Assembly (NCBI GenBank): GCA_963764195.1
Contig: CAVXRG010000007.1
Coordinates: forward strand, 1 to 64,000
From: JBDSSS01 sp963764195
GTDB lineage: Bacteria > Actinomycetota > Actinomycetes > Actinomycetales > Dermatophilaceae
Length of the DNA stretch: 64,000 nucleotides
Direction: 5' to 3'
Part shown: positions 26,761-34,517 of the stretch, one piece after another
How positions within the stretch are numbered: the stretch's first letter is position 1
Layout: every line of letters starts with the position of its first letter
The notes under the pieces: generated by a model
Databases searched by the model: none
What the model saw: only the letters and a program-made list of their open reading frames with translations
What the model was told of the DNA's origin: nothing
Made by a program: the position numbers and the translations under genes

Positions 26761-26793
26761 GCTCGGCGCCGGGACGTTGGTCCGGCGCCGAGC
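26761..26793. terminator. Second strong hairpin between convergent genes
   Basis: Arms GCTCGGCGCCGG and CCGGCGCCGAGC are perfectly complementary over 12 bases with a 9-base loop. It sits 12 bases after the first hairpin. It lacks a T run, as is common for actinobacterial intrinsic terminators. Confidence 0.55.
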
Positions 26794-26803
26794 CGGCAGC
26801 CAC

Positions 26804-27127
26804 TCACACCTGAGGCGGTGACCGCTGCCGGCTCCATCCCCCCGCCCCACCATGACGCTCCGACCCCGGCCGAGACGGGTTGTCGAGGTAGGGGTGCCGG
26901 TCCGGGTTCGAACCCTCCCTGGCCGGCACCGCGCGGATTGAGTCCCCAGGGCGCAGCGGGGGAAACTCCACAGCCATCAGCGCCTCGAACTCGGCACGGA
27001 CGAAGTCGTCATCGGCGCAGAGCATCTCGACGAATGCCCGGGCGACCTCTGGCGCATCGGTCGCGTCCAGCTCGTCCGCAGCCGCGGGTGCGACCGTCCG
27101 GTCCGGTGTCGCGAGCACGACTCCCAC
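26804..27127 (-). CDS. Hypothetical protein
   Basis: A possible 107-residue protein (GTG start) beginning 9 bases after the Hsp20 stop. Its central part, ARAFVEMLCADDDFVRAEFEAL, is amphipathic and looks protein-like; short actinobacterial hypothetical proteins with similar CADxDxVxAEF segments are known to me, but no function is. The C-terminal third is Ser/Gly/Arg-rich and may be unstructured. The true start could also be the next GTG. Confidence 0.45.
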   Translation of the reverse strand: MGVVLATPDRTVAPAAADELDATDAPEVARAFVEMLCADDDFVRAEFEALMAVEFPPLRPGDSIRAVPAREGSNPDRHPYLDNPSRPGSERHGGAGGWSRQRSPPQV

Positions 27128-27136
27128 CCCCCGGAC

Positions 27137-27568
27137 TCAGGCGTTGAGCGCCTGTCGGCCCTCACCGTTGCTACTGACGGCGATCTTGCGGGGCTTGGCC
27201 CGCTCGGCCACCGGGATCCGCAGGGTGAGCACGCCGCTGTCGTAGCTCGCGTCGATGTGCTCGGTGTCGAGGTTGTCGCCGAGGACGAGCTGCCGGCTGA
27301 AGACGCCGCGGGGGCGCTCGGCCGCGATCGCCTCGGCGTCGCTGGCCCGGGCCGGCCGCTCGGCGCGCACGGTGATCACGTTGCGCTCGACGTCGAGGTC
27401 TATCGAGTCGGGTGTGACGCCGGGAAGGTCGAACTCCACGGTGAACGTGTCACCGTCACGCCAGGCATCCATCGGCATCACCGAGGGTCGAGCGAGGGTC
27501 CCGTCGGTCCCCCACACCTGCTGGGTGAGCCGGTCCAACTCACGGAAAGGGTCGGAACGCATCAGCAT
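27137..27568 (-). CDS. Hsp20/alpha-crystallin family small heat shock protein
   Basis: The 143-residue chaperone has a short N-terminus and an alpha-crystallin domain (about 35-125) with DTFTVEFDLPGVTPDSIDLDVERN and the GVLTLRIPVAE strand. The C-terminal tail carries the motif KIAV, which docks on neighbouring subunits. It would form oligomers that hold unfolding proteins. GGAGGTG lies before the ATG at 27568, favouring it over the ATG five codons upstream, which overlaps that site. The gene is divergent from a MerR-type regulator, with a dyad in between, as seen for many actinobacterial hsp20 genes. Confidence 0.93.
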   Translation of the reverse strand: MLMRSDPFRELDRLTQQVWGTDGTLARPSVMPMDAWRDGDTFTVEFDLPGVTPDSIDLDVERNVITVRAERPARASDAEAIAAERPRGVFSRQLVLGDNLDTEHIDASYDSGVLTLRIPVAERAKPRKIAVSSNGEGRQALNA

Positions 27569-27630
27569 CGTCTCCACCTCCATCTGTCTTGTCCTCTGAT
27601 GCTGGGGTCAGCGCCGGATCGCGAGAGCGA

Positions 27631-27650
27631 TCTATGTTGGCTGCCATAGA
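27631..27650. promoter_or_regulatory. Inverted repeat between hsp20 and merR-type genes
   Basis: TCTATG-N8-CATAGA is a 20-bp dyad in the 158-bp gap between the divergent starts. A second short dyad, CACTC-N6-GAGTG, follows at about 27661. MerR-class proteins bind dyads overlapping promoter spacers, so this is the likely operator. It does not match the HspR HAIR consensus. Confidence 0.45.
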
Positions 27651-27726
27651 TTTGTTGTAGCACTCGTGACAGAGTGAGGCAAGGGCCCTGCCGGCCCGAC
27701 CATCACCAGGGACGGGAGCAGAGCGC

Positions 27727-28026
27727 GTGGGACTTCCCGAACCCGACGGCGCACGCGGCGTCTACGGCATCTCGGTGGCCGCCGAGCTCGTCGGGTTGGG
27801 CCCCCAGAACCTTCGCCTCTACGAGGCCCGCGGACTGGTCGAGCCCGCCCGCACCGAGGGCGGCACCCGGCGCTACAGCGCCGACGACCTCGACCGGCTG
27901 CGGCGGATCGGCGACCTGCTCGAGGCGGGCCTCAACCTGGCGGGTATCGGCATGGTCCTCGACCTCGAGGAGGAGAACTCGGCCCTGCGCTCGGCCGACC
28001 GCGCTCGTCGGCGGCTCCCGTCCTGA
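27727..28026 (+). CDS. MerR family regulator (HspR-like)
   Basis: This 99-residue protein is essentially one MerR DNA-binding domain: GVYGISVAAELVGLGPQNLRLYEARGLVEPAR, then GGTRRYSADDLDRLRRIGDLL. A short helix ends the protein and there is no effector domain. That size and the divergent hsp20 gene point to an HspR-like heat-shock repressor. It starts with GTG preceded by GGGAG. Confidence 0.85.
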   Translation: MGLPEPDGARGVYGISVAAELVGLGPQNLRLYEARGLVEPARTEGGTRRYSADDLDRLRRIGDLLEAGLNLAGIGMVLDLEEENSALRSADRARRRLPS

Positions 28027-28200
28027 GCCGTTCCCGGCGCACGGCCGCCTCCGGCGCCGCGCCGCAAGGGAGCGGCTCGACCCGCCGCTGAACAAAGGAC
28101 GGGTCGCGCGCCGACGTCGTGGACGGCATTCGTCACCACCCCCAGGGCGCGGAAGCGTGCCGTGCACACGACGCTCTCGTGGGGGTCCCCCAGGAGCGGA

Positions 28201-29046
28201 TCACGCCGGGACCGGCACCACCCGGTGCAGGAAGTCGCGCAGGACCTGCTGGAACTTCTCCCGCTCCTCGCTCTGCGGCGAGTGGCCGGAGCTCTCGAAG
28301 ATGACGAGCTCGGCGTCGGGCACCAGCGCGGCGATCGTCTCCGACGAGCTCACCGGGGTCACCCAGTCATACCGCCCGACGGTGACGAGGACGGGGACGG
28401 AGATGGTCCCCAGGCGGTCCTTGAGGTCGTAGGCGGGCCAGTTGTGCTGGAAGCACCAGTTGTGCGCCTCGTGCCGGTAGCTGCCGGCCTCGACGGCGGC
28501 GGCGTCCCGCTCCGGGTCGTGATCGTGGTTGTAGAGCCCGATCATCTCGCTCCAGCACTGCTTGAGGTCGGCGTCGTCACGGATGCGGCCGGACCAGTAG
28601 CGGTTGAAGTTGTCCCACTGGATCTCGATCCGGTCCTGGCTTCGGGCGTTCTCGAAGGCGATCTCGAGGTTGGAGCCGTCGGCCGCGGTGTCGCGCAGCA
28701 GCACCGCCTCGACGTGGTCGGGGTAGGCGAGGGCGTACTCGAGCGCGATGAAGCCGCCGTAGGACCCACCGGCGACCGTCACCTTCTCCACGCCCGCCCA
28801 CTCCCGGAGCGCGTCGACGTCCGCTGCCCACTGGTCGTGCGAGTAGGGGGCGATCGCCTCGCTCTCACCACACCCGCGGGCGTCGAAGACGATGACCCGG
28901 TACTCGTCGGCGAGCGGGCCGAAGGTGTCCTTGGGCTCCTGCAGGGAGCCGATGCCTCCTCCGCCGTGGTGGGCGATGATGACCGGCGCGTCCCTGGGAC
29001 CGAGGTCCTCCACGTTGAGCCGGCAGCCGTTGATGGTCAGGTCCAT
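28201..29046 (-). CDS. Alpha/beta hydrolase, proline iminopeptidase-like (paralogue of the 14.3-kb gene)
   Basis: The 281-residue hydrolase has HHGGGGIGS as the oxyanion motif, GGSYGG as the nucleophile elbow (Ser about 95), and His in FESSGHSP near the C-terminus. It aligns without large gaps to the hydrolase at 14333-15184. It is the last gene of the leftward peptide-transport cluster, after the SDR gene. It likely cleaves an imported peptide, amide or ester in the cytoplasm. Confidence 0.87.
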   Translation of the reverse strand: MDLTINGCRLNVEDLGPRDAPVIIAHHGGGGIGSLQEPKDTFGPLADEYRVIVFDARGCGESEAIAPYSHDQWAADVDALREWAGVEKVTVAGGSYGGFIALEYALAYPDHVEAVLLRDTAADGSNLEIAFENARSQDRIEIQWDNFNRYWSGRIRDDADLKQCWSEMIGLYNHDHDPERDAAAVEAGSYRHEAHNWCFQHNWPAYDLKDRLGTISVPVLVTVGRYDWVTPVSSSETIAALVPDAELVIFESSGHSPQSEEREKFQQVLRDFLHRVVPVPA

Positions 29047-29093
29047 GGGTCACTCCTGTTCGGGGGCCGGGTCGGCCCGTTCGGGTGCGTGGT

Positions 29094-29117
29094 CGGGCGG
29101 GCGGGCGGGCGGGCGGG
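29094..29117. repeat. CGGG tetranucleotide repeat, six copies
   Basis: Six perfect CGGG units lie in the short gap between the SDR stop and the hydrolase start. On the plus strand this gives six runs of GGG, enough for a G-quadruplex; the transcribed (minus-sense) RNA would be C-rich. Such tracts change length by slippage. Confidence 0.9.
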
Positions 29118-29121
29118 CGAG

Positions 29122-29820
29122 TCAGAAGAGCGCGTGGCCGCCATCGATGGAGAGGGTCTGACCGCTCACCCATCCGGCCTCCGGCGCGACGAAGAAGAGC
29201 GCACCTCGCGCGATGTCCTCCGGCTCACCGATGCGACGGGTGGCGATCCGCTCGACGAGACTCGCCTGGCCGTCGGGTCCGTACCCGTCCCACTGCGCCT
29301 GCGTCGCGGGGTTGGACAGGACGAACCCCGGCGCGATGCAGTTGACCGTGATGCCGTGCGGCCCCAGCTCCCAAGCCATCTGGCGAGTGAACCCGATGAG
29401 GCCCGCCTTCGCCGACGTGTAGGCCTGGATGCCGGTGAGGCTGACGCTGCGCCCCGCGCCCGACGAGATCGTGACGACCCGCCCGTAGCCCCGCTCCTTC
29501 ATCCCGGGAGCGACCGCACGCACGCAGTTGAACGCGCTGCGCAGGTTGGCATCCATGACCGCGTCCCAGTCCGCGTCGGTGACGTCCTCGACCGGCGAAT
29601 GGGTCTGGCCGCACACTCCCCCCGCGGCATGCACGAGGATGTCCACCGGCCCGAGTGCCCGCAGGTATGCCGTCGAGCCGCCGGCGTCGGCGAGGTCGAC
29701 GTCCGCCCGGTCCACTCGGTGCACCCTCGCGCCCTCGGCCTCGAGCAGGTCGGCGATCGAGCGCCCGATCCCCTGTGCCGTGCCGGTGACGACGGCTCCT
29801 CGTCCGGTCAGCGCGCCCAT
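29122..29820 (-). CDS. Short-chain dehydrogenase/reductase
   Basis: The 232-residue SDR has the nucleotide motif TGTAQGIG (about 12-19), HAAGG in place of the usual NNAG, catalytic Ser in ISSGAG and YTSAK (Tyr and Lys). It ends in GWVSGQTLSIDGG, the usual C-terminal signature of classical SDRs. NAD(P)-dependent oxidation or reduction of an alcohol or keto group is expected. The ATG at 29820 was chosen because the fold begins immediately after it; the longer frame is antisense-like sequence of the next gene. Confidence 0.88.
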   Translation of the reverse strand: MGALTGRGAVVTGTAQGIGRSIADLLEAEGARVHRVDRADVDLADAGGSTAYLRALGPVDILVHAAGGVCGQTHSPVEDVTDADWDAVMDANLRSAFNCVRAVAPGMKERGYGRVVTISSGAGRSVSLTGIQAYTSAKAGLIGFTRQMAWELGPHGITVNCIAPGFVLSNPATQAQWDGYGPDGQASLVERIATRRIGEPEDIARGALFFVAPEAGWVSGQTLSIDGGHALF

Positions 29821-29863
29821 CCGGCCCTCCCTGGCCGCGGGCGCACGTGCATGGCCTCCGTCA

Positions 29864-30790
29864 TCAGACGAACACGCGGCTGGACTCGCCGTCCCAGTAG
29901 CCGGCGAACATGGCCGCGCTGTTGTGCATGATGACCGCGCGACCCTGCGGCGTGAGGGCAATGGTCCCTCCGGTGGCGGCCCGTGCGTCGAGCTCGCGTT
30001 CGTAGGTGCTGCGGAGCGCGTCCTCGAGGTCGGCACTGCCGTAGCGCATCCGGGCCACCACGTCGTGGGCCACGACGCCCTCGATGTAGGCCTCCCCCTC
30101 GCCGGTGCACGACAGTGCTGCGGCGTCCGCACTCGCGAAGGACCCGGCCCCGATCAGCCCGGTGTCACCGACCCGGCCGATCGCCTGCCCCACCATGCCA
30201 CCCGTCGAGGTCGCGCAGGCGATGGCGCCGTCGACGTCGAGCGCGACCGCACCGACGGTGCCGCAGCGCGGCGCCTCCGCGCGGTGATCGAGCACCCTGT
30301 CGAGCTGGGCCCGGCGGTGCTCGGTGACGAAGTAGTCGGCGGGCGCGTTGGTCAGTCCCCACGCGGAGGTGAGCTCCGCGGCGGGGTCGACGAGCAGGAC
30401 GTGGTCGGTCCGCTCGAGCACCGCCCGCGCGGCCAGGACGGGGTTGCGGGTGTGCCGGCTGACCGCGACCGAGCCTGCGTGGCCGTCCCCGGTCATCACC
30501 GCGGCGTCCATCTCGGCCGTGCCGCGGTCGGTCAGGGACGCGCCCCGCCCGGCGTTGAAGAGCGGGTCGTCCTCGAGCTCGATGACGGCCGCGCACACGG
30601 CGTCCAGGGCCGAGCGGCCCTCACGGAGCGCGGCGGCGCCGGCCGCGAGGGCGCGGTTCAGCCCCTGCTGGTAGTCCTCCGAGTCCTGCAGCGCCAGCTC
30701 GGTGTCACGCGGGCCGGCACCGCCGTGGACGAGGAGCAGCGGCCCGGGACGGGCGCCGTCCGGCGCCTGCCTCGAATAGAGCACGTTCAC
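29864..30790 (-). CDS. Isoaspartyl peptidase/L-asparaginase family (Ntn hydrolase)
   Basis: About 308 residues of the plant-type asparaginase/isoaspartyl dipeptidase family. These precursors cut themselves before a Thr that becomes the nucleophile. Here the site is RCGTVGAVALD with Thr178, and STGGMVGQ and GRVGDTGLIGAG supply substrate-binding glycines. VHGGAG near residue 21 is the family start motif. It removes aspartyl groups from beta-aspartyl dipeptides or asparagine. The start is a GTG; 30790 gives the better spacing from GAGAGG, but 30796 is possible. Its place after an M55 D-aminopeptidase supports a role in degrading unusual peptides. Confidence 0.87.
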   Translation of the reverse strand: MNVLYSRQAPDGARPGPLLLVHGGAGPRDTELALQDSEDYQQGLNRALAAGAAALREGRSALDAVCAAVIELEDDPLFNAGRGASLTDRGTAEMDAAVMTGDGHAGSVAVSRHTRNPVLAARAVLERTDHVLLVDPAAELTSAWGLTNAPADYFVTEHRRAQLDRVLDHRAEAPRCGTVGAVALDVDGAIACATSTGGMVGQAIGRVGDTGLIGAGSFASADAAALSCTGEGEAYIEGVVAHDVVARMRYGSADLEDALRSTYERELDARAATGGTIALTPQGRAVIMHNSAAMFAGYWDGESSRVFV

Positions 30791-30803
30791 GGCCACGCCC
30801 CTC

Positions 30804-31637
30804 TCAACGCCCGCCGGCTTGGCGGGTGATGTAGTTGACGGCGACGAAGGAGCGGAACACCTCGAGCGCGTCATCGGACTCGAGCCGGATGGTGCGGGTG
30901 TCGAGGCGCTCGGCGCCCTTGACCCAGCTGCCCACCTCGGCCATGTCGGCGGTCTGCACATCGAGGTCGAGCCGGTAGGGCCGCTCGAGCCCGGGCACCG
31001 CGAGCTCGCCCGCGGCCGCGCGACGCACGCTCTCCTGCGCGCCCTCGCGGATGAGTCGCCGGGACTCGGCCGGGTGCAGGTTCTTGGCGCTGAACCGCGA
31101 GTCGGACCGCTTGGTGATGACCTGCACGGCGTTCGCGGCGAACGGCGCCGTCTGCTCCTGAGTGGCGGCGTCGCCGGTGACGAGGCCGATCGGCACCCCG
31201 AAATGGTCCGCGACGAGGGCGTTGATCCCGCTCTCGCCGACCTCGACCCCGTTGACCCTGGCCGCGCTGAAGACCTCGGGGTTGTAGGTGTGCGACAGCG
31301 TGGACGTCGGGCCGGAGATGGACCCGTGGTAGCCGATGAAGAAGATGACGTCGTAGCTGTCGTCGAGCTCCTGCATCATGTAGAGCTGCTTGTGGCGACC
31401 CGAGACGTAGGACACCCCGTGGGCGAGCGCGTCCGGGTCGAGGTTGCGCATCGTCGAGTGCGAGTCGTTGAGCACGACCTCGTCGGCGCCGCCGGCGACC
31501 GCCCCCTCGATGGCGGCGTTCACCTCGCCGAGCATCAACCGGCAGCCGAGCTCGTAGCCGGCCCCGCCCTCGCGGCACTGCTCCCAGTCGACGATGCCGG
31601 CGACACCCTCGAAATCGAACGACAGGTAGACCTTCAC
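30804..31637 (-). CDS. M55 family D-aminopeptidase (DppA-like)
   Basis: The 277-residue protein begins MKVYLSFDFEGVAG, the hallmark of the DppA D-aminopeptidase family, with zinc ligands D8 and E10. NDSHSTMRN and GYHG follow with further ligand histidines. The family forms decameric rings that release N-terminal D-amino acids such as D-Ala. ATGA overlap links it to the OppF-type gene. It suggests the transporter imports D-amino-acid-containing peptides such as cell-wall fragments. Confidence 0.92.
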   Translation of the reverse strand: MKVYLSFDFEGVAGIVDWEQCREGGAGYELGCRLMLGEVNAAIEGAVAGGADEVVLNDSHSTMRNLDPDALAHGVSYVSGRHKQLYMMQELDDSYDVIFFIGYHGSISGPTSTLSHTYNPEVFSAARVNGVEVGESGINALVADHFGVPIGLVTGDAATQEQTAPFAANAVQVITKRSDSRFSAKNLHPAESRRLIREGAQESVRRAAAGELAVPGLERPYRLDLDVQTADMAEVGSWVKGAERLDTRTIRLESDDALEVFRSFVAVNYITRQAGGR

Positions 31638-32629
31638 TCGTACTCCTTCTGTTCATCGATGGCGCGGGGCTGGAGACGCCCCGCGAAGAGGCAGGCGGCC
31701 GCGTGGCCGGGCCCGACGTCCACCAGGGGCGGGTCGTCGGTGAGGCAGGTCGGTTGCGCGTGGGCGCACCGCGGGTTGAAGCGGCACCCCGAGGGGAGGT
31801 TGATCGGGCTCGGGGGCTCCCCCTCGATCGCCGGCGGCTGGTCGAGGTCCCGCGGTCGCATCCGCGGGACGGACGCGATGAGCGCCTGGGTGTAGGGGTG
31901 CTGGGGTGAGGCGAAGAGCTCCGCCGTCGGCGAGACCTCGACGATCCGGCCGAGATACATCACCGCGATCCGGTCGACGAGGTGCTGCACGACCGCGAGG
32001 TTGTGGGCGATGAAGAGGACCGACAGGCCCAGCTCGGTGCGCAACGACTGGAACAGCTCGAGGATCGTCGCCTGGACCGACACGTCGAGCGCGGAGACCG
32101 GCTCGTCCGCGATGAGGATCTCGGGCCGCACCGCCAGCGCCCGGGCGATCGCGATCCGCTGCCGCTGCCCACCCGAGAACTGGCTCGGGTAGGCGTCGAG
32201 AGCGTTCTCGTCGAGGCCGACGAGGCCCATCAGCCGCGCCAGCTCCGCCGGGACCTCGCTCCGGGGCACCACCTTGTGCACCATGAGCACCTCGGTGAGG
32301 ACCGCCCGCACCGTCATCCTCGGGTTGAGCGACGAGTAGGGGTCCTGAAAGACCATCTGGATCCGGCGACGCAGGTCAGAGCCCCGGCGCGACTCCATCT
32401 CGTGCCCGTCGACGAGGACCCGTCCACCCGTCTGGGTGGCGCCCCCCGCGAGGATCTTGGCCAGCGTCGACTTGCCGGAGCCCGACTCCCCGACGAGACC
32501 GAGGATCTCCCCGCGGTGCAGCGTGAGGTCCACGCCGTCCAACGCCCGGAGGACAGTGCGACGGCTCCCGTAGTGCTTGGAGACTCCCTCGACCCCGAGG
32601 ACCTCGGTCGTGAGGTCGGTGGCGGTCAT
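31634..32629 (-). CDS. Oligopeptide ABC transporter ATP-binding protein (OppF type), second system
   Basis: The 331-residue ATPase shows Walker A GESGSGKST, Q-loop FQDPYSSLNPRM, signature SGGQRQR and Walker B ILIADEPVSALD. The Opp/Dpp C-terminal motif GCRFNPRCAHAQPTC is also present. It overlaps both neighbours by four bases. It pairs with the OppD-type ATPase at 32626. Confidence 0.94.
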   Translation of the reverse strand: MTATDLTTEVLGVEGVSKHYGSRRTVLRALDGVDLTLHRGEILGLVGESGSGKSTLAKILAGGATQTGGRVLVDGHEMESRRGSDLRRRIQMVFQDPYSSLNPRMTVRAVLTEVLMVHKVVPRSEVPAELARLMGLVGLDENALDAYPSQFSGGQRQRIAIARALAVRPEILIADEPVSALDVSVQATILELFQSLRTELGLSVLFIAHNLAVVQHLVDRIAVMYLGRIVEVSPTAELFASPQHPYTQALIASVPRMRPRDLDQPPAIEGEPPSPINLPSGCRFNPRCAHAQPTCLTDDPPLVDVGPGHAAACLFAGRLQPRAIDEQKEYE

Positions 32630-33639
32630 GACGTCGCTCCGTAGATCGTGTCGGCCCGGTCGCAGGCGGAGAGCCGCCCACGCCCGACCGGGAGCAGGGC
32701 CTTGGGCCCGTCGTCACAGGTGGGTACGGCGTGGGCGCACCGTGGCGCGAAGGGACACCCCGGGGGCGGGTCGGTCAGCGAGGGCGGCAGCCCGGGGATC
32801 GCGACGAGCTCGCGCTCCGGCTCGTCGAAGTCGGGAGCAGAGGCGAAGAGAGCCTCGGTGTAGGGGTGCCGCGGCGACTCGTAGACACCGCGCACGCTCC
32901 CCTGCTCCATCAGCCGACCGGCATACATGACGCTCATCCGGCTGCACGTCTGGCTCACGACCGCCAGGTCGTGCGTGACGAACACGAGGGAGCTGCCCAT
33001 CTCCTCGCACAGCTGGGCGAGGAGGCGGAGCACCTGGTCCTGGACGGTCACGTCGAGGGCCGTGGTCGGCTCGTCGCACAGCACGACGGACGGCTTGCAG
33101 GACAAGGCCATCGCGATCATGATCCGCTGCCGCAGTCCTCCCGACAGCTCGTGCGGGTAGGCCTGCGCGCGCCGGCGTGGGTCCGGTATGCCGGTCAGCG
33201 CGATCATCTCCACCGCCAGCTTGTCGGCCGCGGCCCTCGACAGTCCGAAGTGCCGACGGGGGCCCTCGGAGACCTGGCGGCCGACGCGCACGGTCGGGTT
33301 GAGGGCGGTCATCGGCTCCTGGAAGATCATCGAGATCTTGGGACCCATGAGCAGTCGTCGCTCGCTCGCGGCCATCGTCAGCAGGTCGGCTCCGGCGAAC
33401 TCGATCCGGCCACCCAGCACCGTGACGCCACGCGGCAGGAGGCCGGCGATGGCGCGCAGGGTCATCGACTTGCCCGACCCGGACTCACCGACGAGGCCGT
33501 AGCGCTCGCCCGGGCCGATGTCGAAGGAGACGTCGTGCACGAGGGTCGTGGCGCTGCCGTCGTCGCGCGGGACCCCGACCCTAAGGCTCTGCACGCTGAG
33601 GAGCGACTCGGTCGGCACGTTCACGGCGAGGGCACTCAT
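32626..33639 (-). CDS. Oligopeptide ABC transporter ATP-binding protein (OppD type), second system
   Basis: The 337-residue ATPase has GESGSGKSM (Walker A), FQEPMTALNP, ELSGGLRQRIMIAMAL (signature, OppD style) and VVLCDEPTTALD (Walker B). The C-terminal motif GCPFAPRCAHAVPTC follows. The ATG at 33639 shares one base with the stop of the permease gene; a much longer frame upstream is a shadow of the permease. Confidence 0.94.
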   Translation of the reverse strand: MSALAVNVPTESLLSVQSLRVGVPRDDGSATTLVHDVSFDIGPGERYGLVGESGSGKSMTLRAIAGLLPRGVTVLGGRIEFAGADLLTMAASERRLLMGPKISMIFQEPMTALNPTVRVGRQVSEGPRRHFGLSRAAADKLAVEMIALTGIPDPRRRAQAYPHELSGGLRQRIMIAMALSCKPSVVLCDEPTTALDVTVQDQVLRLLAQLCEEMGSSLVFVTHDLAVVSQTCSRMSVMYAGRLMEQGSVRGVYESPRHPYTEALFASAPDFDEPERELVAIPGLPPSLTDPPPGCPFAPRCAHAVPTCDDGPKALLPVGRGRLSACDRADTIYGATS

Positions 33640-34517
33640 CACTTCCTCCGTTCCGGTGAGAAGAGGTCGGACAGCCCGTCGCCGATGAGCGAGAGACCGA
33701 GTCCGGTGATCACGACGGCGAGGCCGGGAAGGACCGCCATCCACCAGAGGGTCGTGATGAACTCCTTTGCGTCCGCGATCATCCCGCCCCACTCCGGTGT
33801 CGGCGGGGTGATGCCGAGCCCGAGGTAGCCAAGGGTGACGATGACCATGATGTCCATGACGATGTCGGACATGGCGTAGGTGATGGCCTGGCTGATGACG
33901 TTCGGTCCGATGTGCCGGCCGAGGACGCGTGCGTGGCTCAGGCCGCCGAGCCGGGCCGCCTGGACGTACTCCTGCCGGCGAGCCACGATCACCTCCCCGC
34001 GCACGATCTTGCAGTAGGAGACCCACGAGACCAGGGCGATCGCGAGGTAGATGCTCTGCTCGCCCGACCCGAGCACGAAGACGAGGGCGATGACGAGGAT
34101 GTAGAGCGGGAACGCGTAGAAGACGTCCACGACGCGCATGATGACGTTGTCGAGCCACCCCCCGAAGTAGCCGGCCACGGCCCCGAGGACCGAGCCCACG
34201 ACGAAGGGGATGAGCACGGCGATGAAGCCGATCCGCAGGTCGACCCGGGCCCCGTAGAGCAGCCGGGCGAGGACGTCGCGGCCGAGCTTGTCCGTGCCGA
34301 GCCAGTGCGCGCTGCTCGGCGGCTGGAGCGTGTTCTGGAGGTCCTGCGCGATCGGGTCGTAGGGGGTGAGCACCGGTGCGAGGATCGCCAGCAGCAGCAT
34401 GATCCCCACGATGACGAGCCCCGCGACGAGGGAGCGGTTGTGGTACCACGGACGGAGGCGACGGCCGGCCGGCCGGGTGGCGCGGCGCCACGGTCGTCGC
34501 AGGGCGATGTCGGTCAT
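33639..34517 (-). CDS. Peptide ABC transporter permease (DppC type), second system
   Basis: The 292-residue permease has about six membrane segments. It shows HWLGTDKLGRDVLARLLYGAR and the EAA loop QAARLGGLSHARVLGRHIGPN that contacts the ATPases. An Arg-rich N-terminus precedes the first helix. It overlaps the DppB-type gene by four bases. Confidence 0.93.
   Translation of the reverse strand: MTDIALRRPWRRATRPAGRRLRPWYHNRSLVAGLVIVGIMLLLAILAPVLTPYDPIAQDLQNTLQPPSSAHWLGTDKLGRDVLARLLYGARVDLRIGFIAVLIPFVVGSVLGAVAGYFGGWLDNVIMRVVDVFYAFPLYILVIALVFVLGSGEQSIYLAIALVSWVSYCKIVRGEVIVARRQEYVQAARLGGLSHARVLGRHIGPNVISQAITYAMSDIVMDIMVIVTLGYLGLGITPPTPEWGGMIADAKEFITTLWWMAVLPGLAVVITGLGLSLIGDGLSDLFSPERRK

Noticed and set aside
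26880..26935. tRNA-like GGGTTCGAACCC next to GGCACC
   Set aside because: The T-arm stem does not close to five pairs, no acceptor partner or anticodon arm exists on either strand, and the stretch is readable as coding on the minus strand.
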